Assembly: GCF_029868625.1 (NCBI RefSeq)
Contig: NZ_JARWOJ010000332.1
Coordinates: 1-33,600 of the forward strand
Length of the DNA stretch: 33,600 nucleotides
Direction: 5' to 3'
From: Nocardia neocaledoniensis
Lineage (GTDB): Bacteria; Actinomycetota; Actinomycetes; Mycobacteriales; Mycobacteriaceae
Part shown: in pieces, positions 1 through 9,336 of the stretch
How positions within the stretch are numbered: position 1 is the first letter of the stretch
Layout: each line of letters starts with the position of its first letter
Made by a program: the position numbers and the translations under genes
Notes under the pieces: model-generated
Seen by the model: only the letters and a program-made list of their open reading frames with translations
What the model was told of the DNA's origin: nothing
The model's database searches: none

Positions 1-67
1 GTCCCGCCGAGCAGGCGCCGTGGCGTACGCGACGAAGGAGCAAGCCACGGTGCCTGATCGGCGGGAC
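1..67. repeat. Long imperfect inverted repeat (24-bp stem hairpin)
   Basis: Bases 1-24 pair with 44-67 with one mismatch (11/57) and one G-T wobble (17/51), leaving a 19-base loop. The outer arms GTCCCGCCGA and TCGGCGGGAC are perfect. The repeat touches the window edge and may be longer. It lies upstream of the Nudix gene. In mycobacteria the divergent gene here is pcnA (CCA-adding enzyme), but no part of pcnA can be recognised in these bases. It could be a structured leader, a terminator-like element or a dispersed palindromic repeat; the sequence alone does not decide. Confidence 0.7.
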
Positions 68-112
68 CAGGGGGCCGCGACCTCGAGCGCGCCAGCGCTC
101 CAACAACACAGC

Positions 113-125
113 TAAGCTGACTTGG
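113..125 (+). promoter_or_regulatory. Possible -10 element for the Nudix gene (leaderless start)
   Basis: TAAGCT at 113-118 fits the actinobacterial TANNNT -10 pattern and ends seven bases before the GTG at 125, the spacing expected if transcription starts on the start codon. There is no Shine-Dalgarno sequence in front of this GTG, which agrees with leaderless translation. No clear -35 hexamer is seen. Weak evidence on its own. Confidence 0.35.
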
Positions 126-664
126 TGTCTCCTCCGGCCGATCGCGCGAACAGTCGACGCCGCCAGCCGCGGCGCCGCGGGTCGGCGGGCAATGCCGGTA
201 AGCCGCGCATGCGTACCGTGCGCGAAACCTCCGCGGGCGGGCTGGTCGTCGACGGGTTGGACGGTCCGCGCGAGCAGCGCTCCGCCGCGCTGATCGGGCG
301 CACCGATCGGCGGGGCCGCCTGTTGTGGTCGCTGCCGAAGGGCCATATCGAGGCGGGCGAGACCTCCGAGCAGACCGCGATCCGTGAGGTCGCCGAGGAG
401 ACCGGGATCAACGGCGAGGTGGTCGCCGAACTCGGCAGTATCGATTACTGGTTCGTGACCGAGGGCAGACGGGTACACAAGACCGTGCACCATTTCCTGC
501 TGCGCTCGCTCGGCGGTGAACTCTCCGATGCCGACGTGGAGGTCACCCAGGTTGCGTGGGTTCCGTTGAGCGAGTTGGATTCCCGTTTGGCCTACGCCGA
601 CGAACGGCGGCTGGCCGAGGTGGCGAATCGGATGATCGACCGGATGGAGACCGGCAAGCGATGA
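125..664 (+). CDS. mutT4: Nudix hydrolase, MutT4-like
   Basis: A 179-residue protein with a basic, Arg-rich tail (first ~30 residues) and a Nudix fold. The Nudix box (about residues 73-95) has the full GX5EX7REUXEEXGU spacing: G, then E, then REVAEETGI, so the metal-binding glutamates are intact. Nudix enzymes hydrolyse nucleoside diphosphates linked to another moiety; the mycobacterial gene in this position is called mutT4, but the true substrate cannot be read from the sequence. The GTG at 125 is chosen because the upstream TTG at 122 is equally unsupported and a -10-like TAAGCT fits leaderless use of 125; an ATG at 212 ([11 protein letters not shown]) would remove the basic tail. The stop overlaps the next gene by four bases (ATGA), implying translational coupling. 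Confidence 0.88.
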   Translation: MSPPADRANSRRRQPRRRGSAGNAGKPRMRTVRETSAGGLVVDGLDGPREQRSAALIGRTDRRGRLLWSLPKGHIEAGETSEQTAIREVAEETGINGEVVAELGSIDYWFVTEGRRVHKTVHHFLLRSLGGELSDADVEVTQVAWVPLSELDSRLAYADERRLAEVANRMIDRMETGKR

Positions 665-3081
665 CGGGTGGACTGTTCCGGCTGATCACGGCGGTCCTGA
701 CCATCTTGGGTTCGGTGACGCTGCTCGGAGCGGTCGGGCACGCGCAACCGAACGGGTCGGGTACCACCGCGCCGAAGTTCCTCAAGCTGACGCTGGACGC
801 GGTGGCGCCGGGGACGGTCACGACCAGCAGCGATTCGATGCTCACGGTCTCGGGCACCGTCACCAATATCGGTGACCGCCCGGTCGACGACGTGAGTGTG
901 CGGGTGCAGCGCGCCGCCGCGGTGGACTCCCCGAGCGGGCTGCGCAGTTCGCTGCGGCTCGACCAGGTGAACTACGAGGTCACCGGGCCGTTCCAGGACG
1001 TCGCGGAGCGGTTGAGTCCCGGTCAGCGCAAACAGTTCTCGGTGCGGATCGCGCTGCGGGCCGGGGGCGACGGGCCGTCGCTCGGGCTCACCGATCCCGG
1101 GGTGTATCCGCTGCTGCTCAACGTCAACGGTGAGCCCGCCTACGGCACGCAGGCTCGCCTCGACGACGCGCGCTTCCTGCTCCCCGTCCTCGGTCTGCCG
1201 CCGGTCGGTGGCGACGCGACCAGCGAACCGGTCGCCGCGCCGCCGGAGGCCTCGCCGGTGGCCACGACGATGATCTGGCCGCTGGCCGACCGGCCGCGGA
1301 TGGTCGCGGGCAAGCCAGGCTCGGTGAACACGCAGGCGGTACTGCTCGACGACGAGCTGGCGGTATCGGTCGGGAAGGGCGGGCGCCTGGAACAGCTGGT
1401 CGCCGCGCTGGAGACGATCGCGCCCACACCAGGCAAAGACCGCGGGGTCGCGAACTCGGTGTGTATCGCGATCGACCCCGACCTGGTCTCGACCGTGCAG
1501 ACCATGACCTACGGCTATCGCGTGCTGGCCAGCCCGTCCGATCCGGAGGGCGCCACCAGGGAGGGCACCGGGGCGGTCGCCGCCCAGGAATGGCTCGACC
1601 GGTTGCGCGCGCTCGCGAGCACGATGTGCACGGTGGCCCTGCCGTTCGCGCAGGTCGACGTGTCGGCGCTGGCCGCGGTGAACGATCCCGGCCTCTCGGC
1701 CAGGGCCTTGCAGGCGCCCGCCGACGTGGTGGACACCATCCTCGCCACCCGGTCGCTGCGCGGGGTGAGCCTGCCCGACTCGGGTTCCATCGACGATCCG
1801 GCCGGGCTGCTGCTGCGCGGGCACGGGTACGGGACGGCGGTCCTGGCCAGCACGGCGGTGTCGGCCGACGGCGAGCCCGGCGATACCGACAACGCGCTCA
1901 CCTCGGCGCCGACCACCCTGGAACCCGGCGTCGTCGTGGGTGGGGAGGAAGCGGCGCCCGACGTCGTGCGGGTCCCCGGTGTGAGTGTCGACCCGCCGGC
2001 CACCGCGCCGGCCGGGACCGATCCCGCGCTGCGCGTGACGACCTTCGACATCTGGTCGGCGACGGCGCTGGCCGCGGTCGGCTCGAACCCGCCGACGCCC
2101 TCGTTCACGCCGTCGAAGGTGCGATTCGACGTGACCAACGATTCGCGCGCGGCCCGGCTACAGGACGCGCTCGGCGCGATGGCGTGGACGGCGCTGAACC
2201 CGGCACCGGATCGGCCGCGCTCGCAGCTGCTCATGCCGCCCCAGCAGTGGGGTGCCAGCCGCGAAGAGGGTGTGGCGCTGCTCAAGCACATCGAGCTGCT
2301 CACCAAGAACAATCTGGCCGGGCCGCGCAGCTTCGCCGACCTCGTCGCCCAGGGGCCCGACCCGCGTCCGTTCGCCCTGGAATACCTGCCGCGGGCAGCC
2401 CAGGACGCGGCGCCCGAGCGGTTCGTTCCGCCGATCCAGGCCCAGGGCACCCGGATCACCGAGCTGATGCGCGCGCTGGTCGAGCTGCCGGAAGCCGAGC
2501 TCACCCCGCACGCGTACATGACCCCGGTCCGGGAGGACCTGCTGCGGGCACTGAGCCTGTCCGATCGCAGGGCCGACGACGACACCCAGGCCGACCTGCA
2601 CGCGCAACGCCGGATCGACCAGGCCACCCGCGAACTGGACATGATGTTCGGCGCGGTCTCGGTGCTGCCGCCGGGCGGGGTGTACACGCTGGCCTCGGAA
2701 CAGAGTCCGCTGCTGCTGGTGGCCCGCAACAATCTGCCGGTCGCCATCCGGGTGCATTTCAAGATCGAGGCGCCCGCCGAGACGAACATCACCGATATCG
2801 GCGAACAGCTGCTTCCACCGTCGGGGACCAGGTCTTTCCAGATCCCGACCGAGGTGAGTGACAGCCGTAAGCTGGTGATTCCGATTTCCCTTACCACGCC
2901 CGAAGGGGTAGCGCTAGGAGAGCCGACATCGGTCTCGGTGCGTTCGAACGCCTACGGACAGGCCTTGGCCATAATTACGGCATGTGCCGCGATACTGCTG
3001 TTGCTGTTGGCCGGGCGCCGGCTCCTGCGCCGGTTCCGCGGTCAACCCGACCCCGCCGACGAGGGGTTCGAACGACAGTGA
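661..3081 (+). CDS. DUF6049 exported, membrane-anchored protein (Rv3909-like)
   Basis: An 806-residue protein of unknown function, matching the Rv3909 position between mutT4 and murJ. The ATG at 661 overlaps the Nudix stop in an ATGA. A signal peptide is visible ([19 protein letters not shown]..., ending near GHAQP, about residues 1-30). A large extracytoplasmic part follows. One hydrophobic helix near the C-terminus ([16 protein letters not shown]) precedes a short basic cytoplasmic tail (RRLLRRFRG), so the protein is a type I membrane protein facing the cell wall. The region after the signal (about residues 60-120) reads like an immunoglobulin-like beta domain ([22 protein letters not shown]). 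No catalytic motif was recognised. Its place directly before murJ suggests a cell-envelope role by inference only. Confidence 0.85.
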   Translation: MTGGLFRLITAVLTILGSVTLLGAVGHAQPNGSGTTAPKFLKLTLDAVAPGTVTTSSDSMLTVSGTVTNIGDRPVDDVSVRVQRAAAVDSPSGLRSSLRLDQVNYEVTGPFQDVAERLSPGQRKQFSVRIALRAGGDGPSLGLTDPGVYPLLLNVNGEPAYGTQARLDDARFLLPVLGLPPVGGDATSEPVAAPPEASPVATTMIWPLADRPRMVAGKPGSVNTQAVLLDDELAVSVGKGGRLEQLVAALETIAPTPGKDRGVANSVCIAIDPDLVSTVQTMTYGYRVLASPSDPEGATREGTGAVAAQEWLDRLRALASTMCTVALPFAQVDVSALAAVNDPGLSARALQAPADVVDTILATRSLRGVSLPDSGSIDDPAGLLLRGHGYGTAVLASTAVSADGEPGDTDNALTSAPTTLEPGVVVGGEEAAPDVVRVPGVSVDPPATAPAGTDPALRVTTFDIWSATALAAVGSNPPTPSFTPSKVRFDVTNDSRAARLQDALGAMAWTALNPAPDRPRSQLLMPPQQWGASREEGVALLKHIELLTKNNLAGPRSFADLVAQGPDPRPFALEYLPRAAQDAAPERFVPPIQAQGTRITELMRALVELPEAELTPHAYMTPVREDLLRALSLSDRRADDDTQADLHAQRRIDQATRELDMMFGAVSVLPPGGVYTLASEQSPLLLVARNNLPVAIRVHFKIEAPAETNITDIGEQLLPPSGTRSFQIPTEVSDSRKLVIPISLTTPEGVALGEPTSVSVRSNAYGQALAIITACAAILLLLLAGRRLLRRFRGQPDPADEGFERQ

Positions 3082-3112
3082 ACGCCACCGCCTGACACGC
3101 GGGCGGGGGACC

Positions 3113-3202
3113 ATGGCAGACAAGGACGAGAGTGGCACGGGTGAGCGAAACGCTCACCGGACCGGCGGGCATCGCGGGTTACGCCGGGTACAGGAGGCAT
3201 GA
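3113..3202 (+). CDS. Possible 29-residue leader ORF coupled to murJ
   Basis: ATG at 3113 opens a 29-codon frame (MADKDESGTGERNAH..., ending RRVQEA) whose TGA (3200-3202) overlaps the murJ ATG at 3199 in an ATGA, the same coupling seen between other genes here. A purine run GGGGGA sits about five bases upstream of the ATG. Codon bias is weaker than in neighbours (roughly 70% G or C at third positions, with one TTA codon), so it may be a leader or fortuitous. It contains the hairpin GGTGAGCG-AAA-CGCTCACC (3140-3158). No family is recognised. The peptide is charged and has no membrane segment. Confidence 0.35.
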   Translation: MADKDESGTGERNAHRTGGHRGLRRVQEA

Positions 3203-6200
3203 TGGGCGACGATGATTCCGCTCATCGGCACGACCACGACGATGATCGCGACGGACCGGCGCAGCGCCACGCGCCCGTCGCGCCGTGGGAGCGCGGGATG
3301 ACGGCCGGGGAGCAGGGGAACGACGTCGCCGGTGGGCGGCCGGGGGGTTCGCGGCTGCCGTATCGGGAGTCGCCCGACGCCTCGCTCGAGCGTCTGCGGC
3401 AGCCGGGGGAGATGCCCGGCTACCCGAACGGCCGGAGTCAGCCGCCCGCCTACGGCGACGAGCGCGGTGATGGTCGTCACCCCGGACGATCCGGCGAGTA
3501 CGCACCCGATGGCACTTTCAGGTCGGAGCCGTCCGAATACCCGCAGCCCGGACCCGGCCGATCCGGCGACACCGGTCGACCCGACGTTTACTCCCGGCCG
3601 GGATGGTCCGGCGAACCCCCGCAGAGTGGACCGGGCCGGCCCGGCGCTACAGGGCGACCAGACGATGATTTCCGACCTGGTGATCCCGGTCGACCAGGCG
3701 GTATGCCCCGAAGGGGCGGTGCCGGCGAGGATCCCCGCAGTGGATCGGGGCACCCCGGCCTCAGCCCGCAGCCCGGTCTGTCCGGCGAACTTCCCCGCGT
3801 GCAACTGCCCGGCGAGTTGCAGCGCCAGCGCCCGCAGCCCACCGGGCCGGACGGCCGACAGGGCTACCCGAGGCCCGGCGACGAGACCCGTCCCGTCTTC
3901 GACGATGACGGCGAGACCACCCGCTACGCGCCTCCCTTCGAGGGCCAACGCCCGGCGCGACCACCCCGGTCCGCGCCGGGTGCGGGGCAGTCCGGCGAAT
4001 TCCCGATGCAGCGCCCTGGTCCGCCCGCGCGCCCGCTGCCGGGCGCCGAGGGTCAGCCGATCCACCCGCGTTCCGGCGCCGAGCCCTACCCGGGCCGCTC
4101 CATGTCCAACGCCGACGGCGAGCCGACCCGCTACGCGCAACCTTTCGATGGCCAACGCCCCGCACAGCCACCCCGCCCCGCGTCTGGTTCGGCAGGGCAA
4201 TCCGGTGAGTTCCCCCGGCAGCGCCCTGGTCAACCTGGGCAGCCGGGTGACCAGCGCGGTCGCCTGCTGCCCGGCGCCGAGAACCATCCCGACGGGTCCC
4301 TTCCCGGCGCCGAGAACTATGCCGGCGGCGCCCTGCCCGGCGCCGAGGGCCGGCCCCGCGGCTCCGTGTCGGGTGCTGACAGTCGACTCGGCCGCCCGCT
4401 GCCAGGTGACGACGAGACCACCCGCTATCTGCCTGCGCCCGACGAACAGGGTCGCGGACAGTCGCCGCACGCGACGCCGGGAGCAGTAGAGGGGCGGCCC
4501 GGCCAACCTGTGCGCCCCGGGCCTGGGGCGGACGATCGGACCGGATACCGGGAGCCCGGCCGTTCCTTGCCCGGCGCCGGGAACCAGCCCGGCCGTCCGC
4601 TGCCCGGCCCCGATGACGAGACCACCCGCTATCTGCCGGGGTTCGACGGTCAGCGCCTCGCGCAGCCACCGCGGGGCCATTCGGCACCCGGATCAGCGGC
4701 CGCATCGGGCGAATTCCCGCAACAGCGCCCCGGCCGAGCCGCACGGCCTGCCCCCGGTTCAGCTGGGCAGTCCGGCGAGTTTGCGCAACAGCGTCCCGCC
4801 CTGCCGGATGCTTCGGCCGAACCGACGCGGTATCCGGCGGGCATGGACCCGGCAGCGCGGCAGCGTCCCGCCCAGCCGCCGCGTTCCGCCGCCGCCTTCC
4901 ATGACGGCTCGGGGGAGTTCCCGAATCAGGTGCCCGGCGGGCAGGTCCCGCCAGGCGAGCGTGGTCGGGCACCCGCTGGCGGTACGAGCGAACGGCGCAA
5001 CCAGCCGCCCGGCGCGGAGTTCGGCGACCGCCCGCAACGGCGGCCCGGACAACCTCCGCGGCCCGCCGGCGGAGCGCAGTCCGGTGAATTCGCGCAGCCG
5101 GCACGGCCCGGCACCGGAGATCCGGTGCCGCGCGGCGCGCAGTCCGGCGCGATTCCGCGGCAGACTCGCGGCGAGTTCGACGGACGACCGCAGCATGCCG
5201 AGCGGCCCGAGGCGGCGAATCGATCCGGCGCTCCGGGTGAGCGCGGCTACGGCGTCGCGAGGCCGGGTGAGCCCGGGCGGCGTGGCGGTGCCGCGCGCGG
5301 TTCGTATCCGGGGATGCCGGGCCCGCCGGTCGACCGGCGTGACGCCGACTCCGGCCGCCGCCGACCCGCCGTCGACGAGCTCGCGGCCGCGAAGACGCAG
5401 AGGATCGCCAGGCCGCAGCCGGTGGCCACCGAGAAGCCGGCGACCCCGCAGAGCGCCAACGCGAAGCTGCTCAAGGATTCCGGGTCGATCGCGATCGCGA
5501 CGCTGATCAGCCGCATCACCGGTTTCGCCAAGCAGTTGTTGCTGCTCACCGTGCTCGGCCCGGCGGTCGCCTCGGCGTTCATCTCCGCAAACCTGATCCC
5601 GAACATGATCGCCGAGCTGGTGCTCGGCGCGGTGCTGACCGCGATCGTGGTGCCGACCCTCGTCCGCGCCGAGCAAGAGGACGCCGACGGCGGCGCCGCG
5701 TTCGTGCGAAGACTGGTGACCGCGGCGTTCGCGGTGTTGTTCGTCGCGACGGTGCTGACGCTGGCGGCGACCCCCATCCTCGCCGGTCACGTGCTGGTCG
5801 ACTCGGACGGCAAGGTCGACACCAATCTGACGATCGCGCTGACCTACCTGCTGGCGCCGGCGATTCTGTTCTACGGCATGTCAGCGCTGTTCACGGCCAT
5901 CCTCAACACCCGGCAGGCGTTCAAACCCGGCGCGTGGGCACCGGTGCTCAACAACCTCGTCGCGCTCACGGTCCTCGCCGCCTACGCGCTGACACCGGGC
6001 GAGATCACCTTCGATCCCGTGCGGATGAGCGATCCGAAACTGCTGGTGCTCGGCATCGGCATCACCGCCGGTGTGGCCACCCAGGCGTTCAGCCTGCTGC
6101 CCGCGATCCGCAGGCACGGCATCAACCTGCGGCCGCTGTGGGGCGTCGACACGCGGCTCAAGCAGTTCGGCAAGATGGGCGCCGCGATCATCCTGTACGT

Positions 6201-9090
6201 GCTGATCAGCCAGACGGGCCTGGTCGTCGCGAACAATATCGCCTCCGCCGCCGACGAGGCGGGCCCGGCGATCTTCGCCAACGCGTGGGCGCTGCTGCAG
6301 CTGCCCTACGGTGTCCTCGGCGTCACCCTGCTCACCGCGATCATGCCGCGCCTGAGCCGCAATGCCGCCGCCGACGACACGCCCGCGGTGGTCGACGACC
6401 TGTCCGTGGCCACCAGGCTGACGATGATCGCGCTGATCCCGGTGGTCACCTTCATGACGCTGGCCGGCCCGACCATCGGCGAGGCCCTCTACGGCTACGC
6501 CCGCTTCTCCGGCGACGCCGAACGACTCGGCGCCGCGGTCAGCTGGTCGGCGTTCTCGCTGATCCCGTACTCGCTGGTGCTGATCCATCTGCGTGTCTTC
6601 TACGCCCGCGAACAGGCGTGGACGCCGACCTGGATCATCCTCGGCATCACCACGATCAAGATCTTGTTCTCGGCACTGGCGCCGGTGCTGGCACGTGACA
6701 GCGACGACGTGGTGATCATCCTCGGCGTCGCCACCGGCCTCGGTTTCACGGCGGGCGCGGTCATCGGCGGCGTCCTGCTGCACCGCAGCCTCGGCGATCT
6801 GCGCATGTCCAACGTCGGCCGCACGGTCACCCGGGTGCTGCTGGCCTCGGTGGCCGGTGGCGCGGTGATGCTGATCGTCGACACCGTCACCCGGATGGAT
6901 CACCTCACCGGCGGCCCCGCCTCGCTGCTCCGCGTGATGGTGGGCGCGCTGGTGATGTTCTCGGTGGCGTTCGGCCTGATGCGCCTGGCCGGTATCCCCG
7001 AGGTCGTCGCCATCACCGTCGCGATCTCGCGCAAGCTCGGCATCACGCCGCCCGCGCCGGATCTGGGCCTGGACGACACACCGTCCGACGACATCTACGC
7101 GACCACGGTGCTGCGTCGTCCGGATACCTACGCCTTCCCCGCGTACGGCCACTCCATGGACACCCAGACGATGGTCCTGCCCGTGATCCGACCCGGCGCT
7201 GTTGACATCACCGGTCAGGCACAGTTCCCGTACGCTGTTCGGCAGACCGATGGCGATTATCAGGCCGAAGGAGGACCGAGGGTGAGCGATGACGCGGTGG
7301 GCGGAGTCCCGGCCGCCGATTCTGCGGCGCGCGCAGCAGGAGGAATGTCCACCGACGTCTCGCCCGCTGCGGCGGACAAGGCAGGATCCGCGCCCGACGA
7401 CGCGCCCGAGGACAGCGAGAATACGCAGGTAGCAGGGCCCGCGGACGACGAGCACGACGACGCGCACGCGGCCGTGCCGCCGCACGATCCGACGCACGAC
7501 ACCGGCATGCTGCCGATCCCGCCGCAGGTACCCGCGGCGGCGAACCGCGCCCAGCGTGGTCCGAAGCTGATCCCGGGCGCGTCGGTGGCGGGCGGCCGCT
7601 ACCGGCTGCTGGCCAGTCACGGCGGCGCGCGTGGGCTGAAGTTCTGGCAGGCGCTCGACATCAAGCTCGACCGCGAGGTCGCGCTGACGTTCGTCGACGC
7701 CGATCAGAAGTCGGGTGAGAACTCCGGGCACGACGGCCCGCAGGCCATCCTGTCCCGCACGCTGCGGCTCGGCCGGATCAACTCGCCCGGCCTGGCAAGG
7801 GTGCTGGACGTGGTGCGTGGCAGTTCGGGCGGCATCGTGGTGGCCGAGTGGACGCCTGGTCGTTCGCTGCGCGAGATGGCCGAGACGGTCCCCTCACCGA
7901 TCGGCGCGGCCAGGGCGATCAGGGCGCTCGCCTCGGCGGCCGAACTGGCCCATCGCGGCGGCGGCTCGCTCTCGATCGATCACCCCGATCGGATCAGGAT
8001 CAGCGCCTCCGGCGACGCGGTGCTCGCGTTCCCCGGCACGCTCGGCGATTCCGACGCCCAGTCCGACGTACGTGGCCTCGGCGCGATGCTCTACGCGCTG
8101 ATCACCGCGCGCTGGCCGATCCGAGTCGGCGGTGTCACCGGCACGGCCGCCACCATCGGCGGCCTGCGGCTCGCCGATTTCGGGCCCGACGGCACGCCGG
8201 TGGAGCCGCGCCAGATCCGGCCGGAGGTGCCGTTCGAGATCTCGGCCGTCGCAGTGCGCTCGCTCGAGTCGAACAAGGGCGTCCGGACCGCGGCCACCGT
8301 GCAGCACGTGCTCGAGCAGGCCTCGGTCGTCGATCAGAAGACCGATTTCATCCCGGTGCTGCGGCTGGGTCAGCGGGCGGTCGCCGGCGGACCCGATTCG
8401 CTGGCCGATCCGGAGCTGCTCGCCGCCGAGCGGGAACGCTCCAAGCGGATGATGTGGATCATGGTCGGCCTCGGCGTGCTCGCCGCGCTGGTCGTCGGCA
8501 TCCTGATCTGGTGGATGGTCAGCATCTTCGCGCCCGGCGCCTCGGACAAGCCGCTGGACGAGCAGATCAACATCGGCCTCACGTCGAGTGTCGCGCCGCC
8601 GAGCGCGGCCGCGGTACCCGCCGAGGAGACCTCCGTCGCCCCGCCGACCAGCGTCCCGGTGCCCGTCACCGGGGCGGCGGTGTTCTCCCCGGAGGGCACC
8701 CCGGACGGCGCGGCGACGGCGGGGGCCGTGCTCGATCAGAACCCGGCGACGGTGTGGCGCACCGATCAGTACTTCCAGCAGTTCCCCGCCCTCAAGAAGG
8801 GCGTGGGGCTGCTGGCCACGCTGCCGACTCCGGCCAAGCTGACCAATGTCTCGATCACCTCGCCCAGCGCGGGCAGCACGGTCGAGATCCGCACCTCGCC
8901 GACCGAGGCGCCCACGCTCGACCAGACCCAGCTGATCGGCTCGGCCAAGCTCGGTGAGGGTGTCACCGATATCGCCGTGCAGACCGATCAGGCAGCTCGT
9001 TTCGTGCTCGTGTGGATCACCGGGCTGGCGAATTCCGGCGGTCAGTTCCAGACCGCGATCGCCGACGTCCGCCTCGACGCCGCGCCGTAG
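3199..9090 (+). CDS. murJ: MurJ-type lipid II flippase fused to pseudokinase, with giant N-terminal tail
   Basis: A 1963-residue protein in the Rv3910 (mviN) position. Layout: residues 1-~750, low-complexity Pro/Gly/Arg/Gln-rich cytoplasmic tail with repeats; ~755-1280, the polytopic MVF/MurJ core (starts AKLLKDSGSIAIATLISRIT, many hydrophobic helices), which flips lipid II for peptidoglycan synthesis; ~1280-1450, acidic Ala-rich linker; ~1455-1720, a protein-kinase-like domain (VAGGRYRLLASHGGARGLKF) in which I see no HRD catalytic loop or DFG, so a pseudokinase as in mycobacteria, where its phosphorylated form binds FhaA; ~1750-1776, one membrane helix (MMWIMVGLGVLAALVVGILI); ~1830-1963, an extracellular discoidin-like beta domain. 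The M. tuberculosis homologue is about 1184 residues, so nearly all extra length is the tail. AGGAGG at 3192-3197 is one base from ATG 3199 and four from ATG 3202; either could start. The ATG overlaps the stop of the small upstream ORF. An internal start at 7282 is possible. Confidence 0.93.
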   Translation: MMGDDDSAHRHDHDDDRDGPAQRHAPVAPWERGMTAGEQGNDVAGGRPGGSRLPYRESPDASLERLRQPGEMPGYPNGRSQPPAYGDERGDGRHPGRSGEYAPDGTFRSEPSEYPQPGPGRSGDTGRPDVYSRPGWSGEPPQSGPGRPGATGRPDDDFRPGDPGRPGGMPRRGGAGEDPRSGSGHPGLSPQPGLSGELPRVQLPGELQRQRPQPTGPDGRQGYPRPGDETRPVFDDDGETTRYAPPFEGQRPARPPRSAPGAGQSGEFPMQRPGPPARPLPGAEGQPIHPRSGAEPYPGRSMSNADGEPTRYAQPFDGQRPAQPPRPASGSAGQSGEFPRQRPGQPGQPGDQRGRLLPGAENHPDGSLPGAENYAGGALPGAEGRPRGSVSGADSRLGRPLPGDDETTRYLPAPDEQGRGQSPHATPGAVEGRPGQPVRPGPGADDRTGYREPGRSLPGAGNQPGRPLPGPDDETTRYLPGFDGQRLAQPPRGHSAPGSAAASGEFPQQRPGRAARPAPGSAGQSGEFAQQRPALPDASAEPTRYPAGMDPAARQRPAQPPRSAAAFHDGSGEFPNQVPGGQVPPGERGRAPAGGTSERRNQPPGAEFGDRPQRRPGQPPRPAGGAQSGEFAQPARPGTGDPVPRGAQSGAIPRQTRGEFDGRPQHAERPEAANRSGAPGERGYGVARPGEPGRRGGAARGSYPGMPGPPVDRRDADSGRRRPAVDELAAAKTQRIARPQPVATEKPATPQSANAKLLKDSGSIAIATLISRITGFAKQLLLLTVLGPAVASAFISANLIPNMIAELVLGAVLTAIVVPTLVRAEQEDADGGAAFVRRLVTAAFAVLFVATVLTLAATPILAGHVLVDSDGKVDTNLTIALTYLLAPAILFYGMSALFTAILNTRQAFKPGAWAPVLNNLVALTVLAAYALTPGEITFDPVRMSDPKLLVLGIGITAGVATQAFSLLPAIRRHGINLRPLWGVDTRLKQFGKMGAAIILYVLISQTGLVVANNIASAADEAGPAIFANAWALLQLPYGVLGVTLLTAIMPRLSRNAAADDTPAVVDDLSVATRLTMIALIPVVTFMTLAGPTIGEALYGYARFSGDAERLGAAVSWSAFSLIPYSLVLIHLRVFYAREQAWTPTWIILGITTIKILFSALAPVLARDSDDVVIILGVATGLGFTAGAVIGGVLLHRSLGDLRMSNVGRTVTRVLLASVAGGAVMLIVDTVTRMDHLTGGPASLLRVMVGALVMFSVAFGLMRLAGIPEVVAITVAISRKLGITPPAPDLGLDDTPSDDIYATTVLRRPDTYAFPAYGHSMDTQTMVLPVIRPGAVDITGQAQFPYAVRQTDGDYQAEGGPRVSDDAVGGVPAADSAARAAGGMSTDVSPAAADKAGSAPDDAPEDSENTQVAGPADDEHDDAHAAVPPHDPTHDTGMLPIPPQVPAAANRAQRGPKLIPGASVAGGRYRLLASHGGARGLKFWQALDIKLDREVALTFVDADQKSGENSGHDGPQAILSRTLRLGRINSPGLARVLDVVRGSSGGIVVAEWTPGRSLREMAETVPSPIGAARAIRALASAAELAHRGGGSLSIDHPDRIRISASGDAVLAFPGTLGDSDAQSDVRGLGAMLYALITARWPIRVGGVTGTAATIGGLRLADFGPDGTPVEPRQIRPEVPFEISAVAVRSLESNKGVRTAATVQHVLEQASVVDQKTDFIPVLRLGQRAVAGGPDSLADPELLAAERERSKRMMWIMVGLGVLAALVVGILIWWMVSIFAPGASDKPLDEQINIGLTSSVAPPSAAAVPAEETSVAPPTSVPVPVTGAAVFSPEGTPDGAATAGAVLDQNPATVWRTDQYFQQFPALKKGVGLLATLPTPAKLTNVSITSPSAGSTVEIRTSPTEAPTLDQTQLIGSAKLGEGVTDIAVQTDQAARFVLVWITGLANSGGQFQTAIADVRLDAAP
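3901..4932 (+). repeat. Degenerate coding repeats in the MurJ tail (ETTRY / SGEF / LPGAE units)
   Basis: Five copies of an acidic-T-T/P-T-R-Y unit occur at residues about 238-243, 307-312, 405-410, 473-478 and 540-545 (GETTRY, GEPTRY, DETTRY, DETTRY, AEPTRY), spaced 62-97 residues apart. Three are followed by F(D/E)GQRxAxPPR or a close variant. Between them are many SGEF(P/A)xQRPG units and, from about residue 275 to 470, LPGAE/LPGAxxxP units. DNA copies are diverged, so this is an expanded protein repeat rather than a recent tandem duplication. Confidence 0.75.
7202..7284 (+). promoter_or_regulatory. Possible internal promoter elements, RBS and GTG start inside murJ
   Basis: Between the flippase core and the pseudokinase there is a TTGACA (7202-7207), a TANNNT-type TACGCT (7231-7236; spacing 23, too long for a standard pair), an excellent Shine-Dalgarno AAGGAGGA (7268-7275), and an in-frame GTG at 7282 seven bases after the AGGAGG core. 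Starting there would give a 602-residue protein with the pseudokinase, membrane helix and extracellular domain. Third-position G+C over codons 7201-7284 is about 60%, well below the flanking coding sequence. The RBS is striking; the promoter is weak. Confidence 0.4.
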
Positions 9091-9172
9091 CCACCTCATC
9101 TCCCGCCGCTATCAGCGCAGGTGGCCGCGTGATTCCGCCGCGGACGCCGACCTTCATCGAACTGCGGTCCGG

Positions 9173-9202
9173 TTGGTGCGCAATTGTTATCGACGATATG
9201 AT
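9173..9202 (+). promoter_or_regulatory. Possible promoter for sigM
   Basis: TTGGTG (9173-9178), an 18-base spacer and TATGAT (9197-9202) form a housekeeping-type promoter with a near-consensus -10. It lies in the 246-base gap between murJ and sigM and would give an untranslated leader of about 125 bases. No second, SigM-type promoter was identified in the gap. Confidence 0.4.
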
Positions 9203-9336
9203 CTAGCAGCGCTCTCGGCAGGGAGCTACCCAGGATCTGTCCACGTCGGTCCTGGACGCCGCGTTGTAGTCAGGTGATGGATCGGCCTCGTTCGCCGACG
9301 TGAAGTCGCCGTAATGAGCGCTGTCCAAGGGGTCTG

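Noticed and set aside
1..110. Start of a divergent pcnA gene on the minus strand
   Set aside because: Expected from mycobacterial gene order, but none of the minus-strand frames here reads like the PcnA N-terminus; the gene, if present, starts left of the window.
7202..7284. Frameshift or assembly error joining two genes in murJ
   Set aside because: The frame is continuous and the same flippase-pseudokinase fusion is known in M. tuberculosis; the internal start is reported as an additional possibility instead.
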